In this document: piece by piece, positions 25,978-34,896 of the stretch
How positions within the stretch are numbered: the stretch's first letter is position 1
Layout: every line of letters begins with the position of its first letter
Assembly (NCBI GenBank): GCA_947632355.1
Contig: CANROY010000002.1
Coordinates: 3,943-67,942, forward strand
Direction: 5' to 3'
Length of the DNA stretch: 64,000 nt
Source of the DNA: an uncultured Bacilli bacterium
GTDB lineage: Bacteria; Bacillota_I; Bacilli_A; RF39; UBA660
Notes under the pieces: generated by a model
What the model saw: only the letters and a program-made list of their open reading frames with translations
What the model was told of the DNA's origin: nothing
The model's database searches: none
Translations under genes and position numbers: made by a program

Positions 25978-26007
25978 TTGACATTTATGTTAAGGGAGGG
26001 GTATAAT
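25978..26007 (+). promoter_or_regulatory. Promoter of the lipoprotein gene
   Basis: TTGACA (25978-25983), an 18-base spacer and TATAAT (26002-26007), right after the tad terminator. Confidence 0.8.
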
Positions 26008-26032
26008 TGGGTTAGAAAAGAGGAAAAGAAGA

Positions 26033-27052
26033 ATGAAAAAGAAAATGCATCATTTATTATTAATGGGAATAATGGTATTGGGTTTAACTGGTTGTGGAAA
26101 AATAGAATTAAAAAATGATTGGGCCAAAAAATATGAAGAATTTTTAAAAGCTGAAATTATTGACCAAGATATAGAAAAGGGCTTACATTCCTTTTTATAC
26201 AAATATGAAAGCTATGCTATTTCTTTTATTCAATTAGATGATTTTAAGAACCCTGTTCTTATCATAAAAAACGAAAATAGATTAGAAAGTACGGAAAACG
26301 ATTCTTGTGTCTATAATATGGCTTACTATTATATAGATAACGATAATAAAGTAAATTCCCAAGCAACTTGTAGTGACAAAACCGAATTAAAACTATTGTA
26401 TGATATAGAAGACAATACGTATAAATATGCCTTATATTATATAGATGAGGATTCAGAAGAACCTGTTTCTTTACTCTTTATAAGTGATAATAAAGAAAGT
26501 GAAGAAGATGTTGATTTAGAGAAATATAATAATGAAGAATATAGTGAAAAATTTATAGAAATGGATTTACAATTAGAAGAACAATCTTTTAATAATAAAA
26601 TAACAGAAAAAGAGTTATTAAAAACAGTACAAAATTTAACAGAAACGAAACCAATGAATACCGTAACAGAAGAAAGTAAAACGGAAATTCAAAACAAGTT
26701 GGATGAAAAGAAAAAGGCTGAAGAAGAACAAAAACAAAAAGAGGAAGAAGAAAAACGAAATAAAGGAATTCAAGCTGGAAAGTATACATTAAAATATGGT
26801 CGATATAAAAATAGTTTTGTTGATATTACTTTAAATACAGATAATACTTGTAGTTTTAAAGATACTGATTATAAGATAGATACGACAAATTGTACGTTTG
26901 AAATAAAAAAATATTCTGGTATGGAATTTGGAGAATATGTCTCAGGTTATCATATTATTTTCCATCTAAAAGGACAAAGTGATAAGTATTTTTCCGTTGT
27001 TAAAAATAATAGTTTTGCTGATACGAGATCGGATGTAACGTATCAAGGATAG
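26033..27052 (+). CDS. Unknown lipoprotein
   Basis: A 339-residue secreted lipoprotein. The signal peptide MKKKMHHLLLMGIMVLGLTGC ends in the lipobox LTGC (Cys at residue 21), so it is lipid-anchored on the outer face of the membrane. The body is very acidic. A Lys/Glu-rich coiled segment (KKKAEEEQKQKEEEEKR) near residues 225-242 separates it from a C-terminal beta-rich domain (AGKYTLKYGRYKNSFVDI). That domain has paired Cys residues (NTDNTCSF and TTNCTF). It has its own promoter and terminator. No family is recognised. Confidence 0.8.
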   Translation: MKKKMHHLLLMGIMVLGLTGCGKIELKNDWAKKYEEFLKAEIIDQDIEKGLHSFLYKYESYAISFIQLDDFKNPVLIIKNENRLESTENDSCVYNMAYYYIDNDNKVNSQATCSDKTELKLLYDIEDNTYKYALYYIDEDSEEPVSLLFISDNKESEEDVDLEKYNNEEYSEKFIEMDLQLEEQSFNNKITEKELLKTVQNLTETKPMNTVTEESKTEIQNKLDEKKKAEEEQKQKEEEEKRNKGIQAGKYTLKYGRYKNSFVDITLNTDNTCSFKDTDYKIDTTNCTFEIKKYSGMEFGEYVSGYHIIFHLKGQSDKYFSVVKNNSFADTRSDVTYQG

Positions 27053-27067
27053 TAAAAGTATCGTGGT

Positions 27068-27095
27068 AAGGATTGATTTTACATCAGTCCTTTTT
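27068..27095 (+). terminator. Terminator of the lipoprotein gene
   Basis: AAGGATTGAT (27068-27077) pairs with ATCAGTCCTT (27083-27092), one G-U, followed by T residues. Confidence 0.82.
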
Positions 27096-27115
27096 GTTTT
27101 TTTCAACGATTTTAC

Positions 27116-27144
27116 TTGCATTTTTTAGTAATTATGCCTATAAT
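27116..27144 (+). promoter_or_regulatory. Promoter of the sigma factor gene
   Basis: TTGCAT (27116-27121), a 17-base spacer and TATAAT (27139-27144). Confidence 0.75.
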
Positions 27145-27167
27145 AAATCCTCGAGCGAGGGGATACT

Positions 27168-29300
27168 ATGTTAAGTGAGGAACAACTAAAATATAAAAAT
27201 AAATATAAATTTGCAAATATACCTGATGCTTTATTTGTAACCCTTTTTAATAAAGCCAAAGAATCCGAAAATTTTCAAACAACATTACAACAATATATCT
27301 ATAATTACTTACATGAAAATATGAATCTTGAGGTTATGCAAAATTATATTGATCATATGAATATCAATCCAAAATTAAACAGTCAAACCTTAATAGAAAA
27401 GATAAGTTCTTTTTTTGCGTTTTTAAGAAAATTAGATTATACATTAACCGATGCAGAAGTACAAGGTTTATTAGAACTAGATATCTTTCAAAAAATTTTA
27501 GATAGCTTTGTTAAAAATACAAAAAATATAACAGAAAAAAATCTAGAAAATATTCATCATAATGATCAAAATTTTAAGCGTATTTGTGATCTTTACGCGG
27601 AAGAAAATTCCTTATTTGAACCAAATGAAGAAGCCCTAAAAGAAATTGAAGAAGAGGAAGAAGACTTAAATAACGAATTTGAACAAATGGAAAAGGAATA
27701 TGAGAATAGTAGTAGTTTAGATCCAGTTCATTTATATATAAAAGATATTATCCAATATCCAGTCCTTACAGCGGAAGAAGAAATAGAGCTTAGTAAGCGT
27801 ATAGAAGCCGGAGATGAAACGGCCAAAAATATTTTAGCAAAATCCAACTTACGTTTAGTGGTAAATGTTGCAAAACGTTATGTAGGAAGAGGCTTTTCAT
27901 TCTTAGATTTAATTCAAGAAGGAAATCTTGGCCTTATGAAAGCCGTCGATAAATTTGATTATAAGATGGGATTTAAATTTAGTAGTTATGCTCCTTGGTG
28001 GATTCGTCAAACCATTACGCGTGCTTTAGCAAATCAAACAAGAACAATATATATTCCCGTTTATCTAGTGGAAAGAAGAAACAAAATTAATAGAGCATAT
28101 AAAAAAATATGGACAGAATCTGGAAAAGAACCAACAATAAAAGAATTGGCAGAGTATTTAAATATGTCTGAAAAGGAAGTACAATATTGTTTAGAGAATA
28201 GTCAAGATTTGATTTCATTAGAAACACCGATTGGTGAAGATGAAGATTTTGTACTTTCCGATTATATTGCAGATGATAAATTTATAACTCCCGAAGAAAA
28301 TGCTCAAAATAAGGATTTAAGAGCTATTTTTGAAAATATATTTTCAACTTTACCTGAAAGAGAAGTTTTAATTTTAAAATTACGTTTTGGGTGGGATGAT
28401 GGAGAGACAAAAACATTAGAAGAAGTTAGTAAAAATTTCAATGTTACTCGTGAAAGAATACGCCAACTTGAAGCAAAAGTCTTACGTAAAATAGGGCAAC
28501 CTAACTATAGATATTTATTTGAAGATTATTATCATGAAACAAGTAAAGAAAATGATTTAATGGTTCAACAAATGATGAAACCAACAAGTACTTTTAATTC
28601 TTCGCTTGCAGCAAATACAATAAAAAATCGTTTATTTGAAGTTCAAAGAAGATACCCAAATATTTCTTTTGGTAAATGGATTGATTTAATAGAAAAACTT
28701 TCCTATCGCCAAAAAAGTGCACTTTATTTATGCTATGGGTACCAATTAAATGAATATAATTTTAAAACCGTTGCTAAAAGTACGCCCAATTTTTATCAAA
28801 TGCATAAAAGTGCATTAACAAATTTGATTCGTTTAGCAAATAATTATCAAAATTCTTTAAATAAAAATCAAGTAGTATTAAAGAAACAAGAATACCTTGT
28901 TCTTAAATTATATTATAGTACGGATAAAAATCAAGATGTAGTGATAAAAAAACTTGCCCAAAAACTAAATATTTCGGAAAATGAAGTAGAAATAATAAGA
29001 AAAAGTGCTTTAAAGAAATTAAATAAAGATTTATCCATTTGGTTTCAATGGGACTCTGACGTTCAAAGCTTATTAACAATTATGAATAAAGTAAAATTAA
29101 ATTTAATACAAGCAAAACTTTATAAAGTTTTGCATTCTAAATATCAAGATAGTATTTCGGATGCTGCTTTAGTAAATTTAATTCAAGAAATAGTCGTTGA
29201 TCCATCAATAACACTAGAAAAGTATTTAGAAACAGTTGAAAATCAAATCAGACAAACAAACCTAAATGTAGAGAAAAAAATACTTTTAAAAAATGAATAA
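27168..29300 (+). CDS. Sigma-70 family factor with a long C-terminal extension
   Basis: A 710-residue RNA polymerase sigma factor. Residues 1-175 form a helical, acidic N-terminus not clearly related to region 1.1. Region 1.2 is DPVHLYIKDIIQYPVL (185-200) and region 2 covers about 200-300, including LRLVVNVAKRYVGRG and DLIQEGNLGLMKAVDKFD. The -10 contact helix WWIRQTIT is kept. Region 3 is about 300-365. Region 4 is about 390-455, with VTRERIRQLEAKVLRK as the -35 helix. Beyond it lie about 255 further residues that a standard RpoD lacks. They contain two segments resembling degenerate region-4 folds (YRQKSALYLCYGY, and LAQKLNISENEVEIIRKSAL). In the -10/extended -10 region, IPVHM is changed to IPVYL. 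It has its own promoter and terminator and is not beside dnaG, so it may be a second, alternative sigma. Confidence 0.88.
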   Translation: MLSEEQLKYKNKYKFANIPDALFVTLFNKAKESENFQTTLQQYIYNYLHENMNLEVMQNYIDHMNINPKLNSQTLIEKISSFFAFLRKLDYTLTDAEVQGLLELDIFQKILDSFVKNTKNITEKNLENIHHNDQNFKRICDLYAEENSLFEPNEEALKEIEEEEEDLNNEFEQMEKEYENSSSLDPVHLYIKDIIQYPVLTAEEEIELSKRIEAGDETAKNILAKSNLRLVVNVAKRYVGRGFSFLDLIQEGNLGLMKAVDKFDYKMGFKFSSYAPWWIRQTITRALANQTRTIYIPVYLVERRNKINRAYKKIWTESGKEPTIKELAEYLNMSEKEVQYCLENSQDLISLETPIGEDEDFVLSDYIADDKFITPEENAQNKDLRAIFENIFSTLPEREVLILKLRFGWDDGETKTLEEVSKNFNVTRERIRQLEAKVLRKIGQPNYRYLFEDYYHETSKENDLMVQQMMKPTSTFNSSLAANTIKNRLFEVQRRYPNISFGKWIDLIEKLSYRQKSALYLCYGYQLNEYNFKTVAKSTPNFYQMHKSALTNLIRLANNYQNSLNKNQVVLKKQEYLVLKLYYSTDKNQDVVIKKLAQKLNISENEVEIIRKSALKKLNKDLSIWFQWDSDVQSLLTIMNKVKLNLIQAKLYKVLHSKYQDSISDAALVNLIQEIVVDPSITLEKYLETVENQIRQTNLNVEKKILLKNE

Positions 29301-29326
29301 GGCTTACATTTTTGTAGGCTTTTTTT
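29299..29326 (+). terminator. Terminator of the sigma factor gene
   Basis: AAGGCTTACA (29299-29308) pairs with TGTAGGCTTT (29313-29322), with two G-U pairs, followed by four T. The stem starts in the stop codon. Confidence 0.8.
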
Positions 29327-29373
29327 CTTGTTTGTAGTACGCTTGTATGCTAAAATATTTTTAGGTGGTTAGA

Positions 29374-29922
29374 ATGTTTAGTTTTATAAAAGGAACAATT
29401 GCTGAAACAGAAAAAAACTATATTACAATTGAAAATAATGGAATAGGCTATCAAATTTTTGTTGCCAATCCTTTTAGTTATCAAATAGGAGAAGAAAAAC
29501 AAGTATTTTTGTATACGTATATTAAAGAAGATGAATTTTCTTTATATGGCTTTAATTCAATGGAAGAAAAAGAATTGTTTTTAAGACTGATTAGTGTAAA
29601 AGGAGTTGGCCCTAAACTAGCTTTACCTATGTTCGCACTAGGTAGTGTCAAGGGTATTATTGATGCGATTGATCGTGAAAACATTTTATATTTAACCAAA
29701 TTTCCTAAAGTAGGAGAAAAAGTAGCAAGACAAATTATACTAGATTTAAAAGGAAAACTTGTGAAGGATGAAAGTACCTCTTCTGTTGGTTTTGAAGAAG
29801 TGGTAGAAGCCTTAGAAAGCCTAGGCTATAAAAGTGCAGATATTAAACGAGTTCTTCCGAAGATAACGAGTGAAAAAGTAGAAGACCAAATTAAAGAAGC
29901 TTTACAGTTATTATTAAAATAG
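29374..29922 (+). CDS. ruvA: Holliday junction DNA helicase subunit RuvA
   Basis: RuvA binds four-way junctions and loads RuvB. The N-terminal OB domain starts MFSFIKGTIAETEKNYITIENNG. The helix-hairpin-helix pair is LRLISVKGVGPKLALPMF and LTKFPKVGEKVARQIILDLK. The C-terminal domain III (EEVVEALESLGYKSADIKRVL) contacts RuvB. At 182 residues it is slightly short but complete. ATG 29374 sits five bases after AGGTGG; the in-frame GTG at 29365 lies within that site. It precedes ruvB by 12 bases. Confidence 0.96.
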   Translation: MFSFIKGTIAETEKNYITIENNGIGYQIFVANPFSYQIGEEKQVFLYTYIKEDEFSLYGFNSMEEKELFLRLISVKGVGPKLALPMFALGSVKGIIDAIDRENILYLTKFPKVGEKVARQIILDLKGKLVKDESTSSVGFEEVVEALESLGYKSADIKRVLPKITSEKVEDQIKEALQLLLK

Positions 29923-29934
29923 AAAGGAGTATTT

Positions 29935-30939
29935 ATGAAAGATAGAATTATTGATGCCGAAGAAAAAGAAGAAGATGTTTTTGAAAAAAATATACGTCCT
30001 CAAAGTTTAGACGAGTATGTGGGGCAAACAGAAATCAAAGAAAATTTACGTGTGTTTATTAAAGCCGCGTTAATGCGTGAAGAACCACTTGACCACGTTT
30101 TACTTTATGGCCCTCCGGGACTTGGGAAAACAACTCTTGCTCATATTATAGCGAATGAACTTGGAAGCAACATAAAAACCGCAAGTGGTCCATCTATAGA
30201 AAAAACTGGAGATTTAGCAGCTGTTTTATCGACACTTGAACCGGGAGATGTTTTGTTTATCGATGAAATTCATCGTATGCCAAAATTTATTGAAGAAGTT
30301 TTGTATCCAGCCATGGAAGACTTTGAAATTGATTTGGTGATTGGCACAGAAGGGAAAAGTAAAAACATTAAAATTGATTTGCCACCCTTTACTTTGGTAG
30401 GGGCAACCACTCGTGCGGGAGATATATCCTCTCCTTTACGAGACCGTTTTGGAATTATTTCGAAGTTGGAGTATTATAAGTCAGATGAATTACAACGTAT
30501 TATTAAAAGAACCAGTCGTGTTCTTGATATGCCAATTGATGAGGATGCAGCGGAAGAATTAAGTAAGAGATGTAGAAAAACGCCTCGTATTGCGAATCGT
30601 TTATTTAAAAGAGTACGAGATTTTGCTTTAGTAGAAGGAGAAAGCCGTATTACAAAAGCCCAAACGATTCAATCGTTGGATCGTTTGAAAGTCGACCAAT
30701 TTGGTTTGGATTCCATTGATATAGAATACTTAACTAGTTTAATTACTAAATTTAATGGTGGGCCAGTAGGAGTTGAGACAATTGCTACTTCTATTGGAGA
30801 AGAAGTCTCAACCATTGAAGATGTTGTAGAACCATTTTTACTACAAGAAGGATTTATTAAAAGAACACCACGTGGACGTGTTGCTACTGATAAAGCCTAT
30901 AATCATTTACAAATTAGCCATAATGAATCTTTGTTTTAA
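29935..30939 (+). CDS. ruvB: Holliday junction branch migration ATPase RuvB
   Basis: AAA+ motor of branch migration. Walker A is GPPGLGKTTLAH, Walker B is VLFIDEIHRM, sensor 1 and the arginine-finger region are LVGATTRAGDISSPLRDRFG, and the C-terminal winged helix ends LLQEGFIKRTPRGRVAT. At 334 residues the length is normal. The ribosome binding site is AAAGGAG. Co-transcribed with ruvA, it opens the segment collinear with B. subtilis ruvAB-queA-tgt, although two unrelated genes are inserted before queA here. Confidence 0.97.
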   Translation: MKDRIIDAEEKEEDVFEKNIRPQSLDEYVGQTEIKENLRVFIKAALMREEPLDHVLLYGPPGLGKTTLAHIIANELGSNIKTASGPSIEKTGDLAAVLSTLEPGDVLFIDEIHRMPKFIEEVLYPAMEDFEIDLVIGTEGKSKNIKIDLPPFTLVGATTRAGDISSPLRDRFGIISKLEYYKSDELQRIIKRTSRVLDMPIDEDAAEELSKRCRKTPRIANRLFKRVRDFALVEGESRITKAQTIQSLDRLKVDQFGLDSIDIEYLTSLITKFNGGPVGVETIATSIGEEVSTIEDVVEPFLLQEGFIKRTPRGRVATDKAYNHLQISHNESLF

Positions 30940-30961
30940 ATTTAGAAGTGGGGGATAAGAT

Positions 30962-31546
30962 ATGGAAAAAAAGAAATTAATAATTGTGGAAGGACCGCAA
31001 GGAACAGGAAAAACAACTTTAACCAATTACTTACGTGAAAATATTTCATCTTCTAATTTGTATCGTTTGTCTGGTCAAAGTGATAAAACAAAAACCGGTA
31101 AAGAGTATAGTATAAAAATGTATAATGCTTTAATAGAGTATTTAAAAGTAATGCAAACTATTCCTATGAATATGATTTTTGATAGAACTTTCTTTACCGA
31201 AGAAGTCTATGCTCGTTTAGGATATAAAGAATATTCTTTTACAGATGTTTATGAGTCTTTAACTCAACAATTACAAAATTTAGATTATGAAATCTATTTT
31301 ATTGTTTTATATTTAAAAAATATTGAATTATATCGAAAAAGATTAGAAAGAGAATCCCATCATAATTATCAAGCCTTTAGTATTGAAAATAGTGCCAATC
31401 AACAAAAAATTTATTTTGATTTGTGTAAGGAATTAGAAAATACATCAATTCATGTTTTAAAATTAGCAATGGATAACTTTGAAGAAGCCTATCAAAGTAT
31501 TCAAGACTTATTTTCTATTGGTGTATCTAGATGTAAAAAAAAGTAA
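30962..31546 (+). CDS. P-loop nucleotide kinase-like protein
   Basis: A 194-residue kinase of the thymidylate/deoxynucleoside kinase fold. Walker A is VEGPQGTGKTTLTN (residues 9-22). The DRTFFTEEVYARLG segment resembles the DR(S/Y)-type substrate loop of thymidylate-kinase relatives, and KRLERESHHNY could act as the lid. The exact substrate is not clear; polynucleotide or nucleoside kinase functions are also possible. It lies 22 bases after ruvB with a GTGGGGGA ribosome binding site, and 14 bases before an unknown gene, in the ruvB-queA gap. Confidence 0.75.
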   Translation: MEKKKLIIVEGPQGTGKTTLTNYLRENISSSNLYRLSGQSDKTKTGKEYSIKMYNALIEYLKVMQTIPMNMIFDRTFFTEEVYARLGYKEYSFTDVYESLTQQLQNLDYEIYFIVLYLKNIELYRKRLERESHHNYQAFSIENSANQQKIYFDLCKELENTSIHVLKLAMDNFEEAYQSIQDLFSIGVSRCKKK

Positions 31547-31560
31547 AAGGAGATTAGAAA

Positions 31561-32349
31561 ATGATTGCAGAAATACTTGCTCCTAATGGTAGTAAAATTA
31601 ATTGTCCTTATTATGAAATAGAAGAAAAATGTCAAGAAATTTGTAAAGAGTATTGTTCTATAAGTGAAAAAAATTTGGAAGAATTTGAAAATTTCAGTAA
31701 AGACTATACGTATTTTTCTCCCTATTTTGATTTTGTTTTTGGTTATTTAGGGTATCAATTATTTAATATTAGTCTAAGACCAAATTTTTTATTAATGGGT
31801 AATTTAGAAAATAGATGTTATGAACTAAAAAAATATTCTAAAGGTTTAGAGGATTATATTCCCTATAATTTTGGAAAAGATGTTATGACGTTTGTAAGTG
31901 ATCAAGATTTAAGTATCAAACCGTTTGCAATAGATAAAGATTTTAAACCTTGCTTTATTACAAAAGATTTAAAACAAATCGTACCAAAATGTGGAGGTCA
32001 TAGAGAACTTGCACGAACGATTTTAAATTTAGGTCTAATTCAAGATAGAGATTTATGTCAAAAAATACTGCCTGTTGATCAAGAAAATACAGATATGGCA
32101 GAAATTTTAATGCACTACTATCCATTATTACGATTTGATTATGATGAAAAAAGCAAAGAAACTACGATTGTTTATGATCATCGCTTATTATCAAGCGAAC
32201 AATCTGAACTTATTAAAACAATGCAAAATGAAAATCGTTTTTCCCTTTTTCTTTTTGACTACTATCCAAAATATGAGGGAGAAGTACTAGATTGGTCTTA
32301 TAAATTTGTAAAGAAAGAAGATGAATTAAATGAGTACCGAAGAATTTGA
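31561..32349 (+). CDS. Unknown protein between ruvB and queA
   Basis: A 262-residue cytosolic protein with an AAAGGAG ribosome binding site. The N-terminus is Cys-rich (NCPYYEIEEKCQEICKEYC). The rest is mixed alpha/beta with many aromatic residues (DFVFGYLGYQLFNISLRPNFL). A VPKCGGHRELARTILNLGL segment predicts a helix. Its end overlaps queA by 20 bases, so translation is coupled. No membrane segment is seen and no family is recognised. Confidence 0.72.
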   Translation: MIAEILAPNGSKINCPYYEIEEKCQEICKEYCSISEKNLEEFENFSKDYTYFSPYFDFVFGYLGYQLFNISLRPNFLLMGNLENRCYELKKYSKGLEDYIPYNFGKDVMTFVSDQDLSIKPFAIDKDFKPCFITKDLKQIVPKCGGHRELARTILNLGLIQDRDLCQKILPVDQENTDMAEILMHYYPLLRFDYDEKSKETTIVYDHRLLSSEQSELIKTMQNENRFSLFLFDYYPKYEGEVLDWSYKFVKKEDELNEYRRI

Positions 32350-33355
32350 TTATGAACTACCTGAAGAGTTAATTGCTCAAACGCCTTTAAAGAATCGTTC
32401 TTCTTCACGCCTTATGGTGATGGATAAAACAACCGGAGAAATTGAACACAAACATTTTACAGATATTCTAGAAGAATTAAATAAAGATGATATAGTCGTT
32501 TTAAATAATACCAAAGTGATTCCTGCTCGTTTAATCGGTTTAAAAATCGATACCCATGCAACAATAGAACTTCTTCTTTTAAAAGAGTTAGGGCAAGATT
32601 CTTGGGAATGTTTATCTCGTCCTTTTAAACGTTTACATGTAGGAACAAAAATCTCTTTTGGTAACGATTTATTACAAGCAGAAGTGATAGAAAAAAAGGA
32701 AAATGGAATGGTCGTCGTCCAATTTTCTTATCAAGGAATTTTCTTAGAAATTTTAGATAAACTTGGAGAAATGCCACTTCCTCCTTATATTCATCAAAAG
32801 TTAGAAGAAAAGGACCGTTATCAAACGGTTTATGCAAAAACAGTTGGTAGTGCAGCTGCACCAACAGCGGGTCTTCATTTTACCAAAGAATTACTTGAAG
32901 CAATGAAAGAAAAAGAAATTACGATTGTTGAAGTTACGTTGCACGTTGGATTAGGAACGTTTCGACCTGTTGAGGTAAGCGATGTAACAAAACATATTAT
33001 GCATAGTGAATACTATGAAATGAGTAAAGAAACGGCGGAAGTTTTAAATAAAGCCAAAAAGGAACATAGAAGAATTATTGCTGTTGGAACAACTTCAACA
33101 AGAACCTTAGAAACGATTATGAGTAAATTTGGGACATTTAAAGAATGTAGTGGAACTACCGATATCTTTATCTATCCCGGATATGAATTTAAAGCCATCG
33201 ATGGATTAATTACGAATTTTCATCTACCAAAAAGTACACTTATTATGCTTGTCAGTGCTTTTTCAAAAAAAGAATATATTTTAAACGCTTATAAAGAGGC
33301 AGTAAAAGAAAAATATCGCTTTTTCTCTTTTGGGGATGCAATGTTTATCAAGTAG
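32330..33355 (+). CDS. queA: S-adenosylmethionine:tRNA ribosyltransferase-isomerase
   Basis: QueA makes epoxyqueuosine in tRNA by transferring the ribosyl group of SAM to preQ1. Family motifs are FDYELPEELIAQTPLKNRSS, VVLNNTKVIPARLIG, AAPTAGLHFTKELL, HVGLGTFRPV and GTTSTRTLE. The C-terminus has TNFHLPKSTLIMLVSAF. At 341 residues the length is normal. ATG 32330 overlaps the preceding gene by 20 bases. Together with tgt, 0.4 kb downstream, it forms the queuosine step of tRNA modification. Confidence 0.97.
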   Translation: MSTEEFDYELPEELIAQTPLKNRSSSRLMVMDKTTGEIEHKHFTDILEELNKDDIVVLNNTKVIPARLIGLKIDTHATIELLLLKELGQDSWECLSRPFKRLHVGTKISFGNDLLQAEVIEKKENGMVVVQFSYQGIFLEILDKLGEMPLPPYIHQKLEEKDRYQTVYAKTVGSAAAPTAGLHFTKELLEAMKEKEITIVEVTLHVGLGTFRPVEVSDVTKHIMHSEYYEMSKETAEVLNKAKKEHRRIIAVGTTSTRTLETIMSKFGTFKECSGTTDIFIYPGYEFKAIDGLITNFHLPKSTLIMLVSAFSKKEYILNAYKEAVKEKYRFFSFGDAMFIK

Positions 33356-33383
33356 TGTTATAATAAATCTCAAGGTGATTTAA

Positions 33384-33731
33384 ATGAGAAAAAAATTTGT
33401 TACGTTAAGTGAAACAGAAAGAAAATATACAGAACTTCGTTGGGATCCTAAAAATTGCATTGTAGTTCCAAGTTATAAAGGAGATGGAACAGCTCTTATT
33501 GTTGAAACTATTCATGGGGATGAAGGAAATATTTTAGCTTATTTTCGCTATATGGCAGATGCAAGTGGTAAAGCCATTAGTGAAGTTACTAATTCCTTAT
33601 ATCCAAAAAAACCAAATAGTGCAGAATATTTTAATCAATTAGGTTCAGTAGGGTATAAAAAGGTTTTATTAGAACATTTAAAAACAAACTTAGAAATTCA
33701 AAAAGAAGAAATTGCTGAAATGGTTCGTTAA
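33384..33731 (+). CDS. Small unknown protein between queA and tgt
   Basis: A 115-residue protein with AAGGTGA before ATG 33384. Beta-rich at first (NCIVVPSYKGDGTALIVETIHGDEGNILAYF), it ends in a helix rich in Lys and Glu. No signal peptide. It lies in the same orientation between queA and tgt, which are usually adjacent, and probably belongs to that operon. A -10-like TATAAT at 33359-33364 could also give it separate expression. No family is recognised. Confidence 0.68.
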   Translation: MRKKFVTLSETERKYTELRWDPKNCIVVPSYKGDGTALIVETIHGDEGNILAYFRYMADASGKAISEVTNSLYPKKPNSAEYFNQLGSVGYKKVLLEHLKTNLEIQKEEIAEMVR

Positions 33732-33765
33732 TCAATAAAAAAGCATTATAAAGGAGGGGACAGTC

Positions 33766-34896
33766 ATGAAATTTCAATTTAAACTTATTAAAAATGAAAA
33801 GAATACAAAAGCGAGATTAGGTTCCTTTTCTTATAACGGCAAAACTTATGAAACACCAATGTTTATGCCGGTAGGTACACAAGCAACGGTAAAAACGTTA
33901 TCTCCGGAAGAGTTAAAAGAAGTACATTCTGGTATTATTCTATCCAATACCTATCATTTATGGTTAAGACCGGGAGAAGATATTGTACATGAGGCCGGTG
34001 GATTACATCAGTTTATGAATTATGATGGACCGATTCTAACCGATTCCGGTGGTTTTCAAGTCTTTTCTCTTGCTAAACCTAAGGATATTAGTGAAGAAGG
34101 TGTCCTATTTAAAAACCATTTAAATGGCGATAAACTTTTATTAACCCCCGAAAAATCCATTGAAATTCAAAATAAATTGGATAGTGATATTGCCATGAGT
34201 TTCGATGAATGTCCTCCTGCTAGTGCTTCTTATGCGTATTTGAAACAAAGTATTGAAAGAACCTTAAGGTGGGCGAAAAGAGGAAAACTTGCCCACAAAA
34301 ACGAAAATCAAATGCTTTTTGGTATTGTCCAAGGTGGTTACTATGAAGATTTACGTAAATTTAGTGCTTTAGAAACCGTAAAAATTGGATTTGATGGTTA
34401 TAGTATTGGTGGAGTAGCAAACGACCACGAAAGTAAAGAAGATATGTATAAAGCCTTCATTTACTCAACCAAGTATTTACCTGAAGATAAACTACGTTAT
34501 GCGATGGGTATTGGAGAACCTATTGATATTATAGAAGGGGTTATTCGTGGGATTGATTTATTTGATTGTGTTCTACCAACACGTTTGGCAAGACACGGAC
34601 ACGCTTTAACAAAATATGGAAAAATTAATTTGAAAAACGCAAAATATAAACGTGATTTTACTCCAATTAGTACCGAATGTGATTGTTATGCGTGTAAACA
34701 TTACACAAAAGCCTATATCAAACATTTAATGAATGCCGAAGAAACATTTGGAGCAAGACTTCTATCGATTCATAATATTCGTTTTTTAATTCATTTAACG
34801 GAAGAGATAAGAGAGGCAATTAAAAACGATACCTTATTAGAATATCGAGAGGAATTTTTAAAGAATTATAGTGGTGAAGAAAATGGAAAAGAATAA
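33766..34896 (+). CDS. tgt: Queuine/preQ1 tRNA-ribosyltransferase
   Basis: TGT exchanges guanine 34 of GUN-anticodon tRNAs for preQ1. Motifs: MPVGTQATVKTLSPEEL, LTDSGGFQVFSL with the active-site Asp, IVQGGYYEDLR, YSIGGVANDH, GIDLFDCVLPTRLARHG with the nucleophile Asp, and the zinc site CDCYACKHYTKAYIKHL. At 376 residues it is the standard bacterial enzyme. The ribosome binding site is AAGGAGGGG. It overlaps the next, pseudopilin-like gene by 14 bases. Confidence 0.97.
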   Translation: MKFQFKLIKNEKNTKARLGSFSYNGKTYETPMFMPVGTQATVKTLSPEELKEVHSGIILSNTYHLWLRPGEDIVHEAGGLHQFMNYDGPILTDSGGFQVFSLAKPKDISEEGVLFKNHLNGDKLLLTPEKSIEIQNKLDSDIAMSFDECPPASASYAYLKQSIERTLRWAKRGKLAHKNENQMLFGIVQGGYYEDLRKFSALETVKIGFDGYSIGGVANDHESKEDMYKAFIYSTKYLPEDKLRYAMGIGEPIDIIEGVIRGIDLFDCVLPTRLARHGHALTKYGKINLKNAKYKRDFTPISTECDCYACKHYTKAYIKHLMNAEETFGARLLSIHNIRFLIHLTEEIREAIKNDTLLEYREEFLKNYSGEENGKE

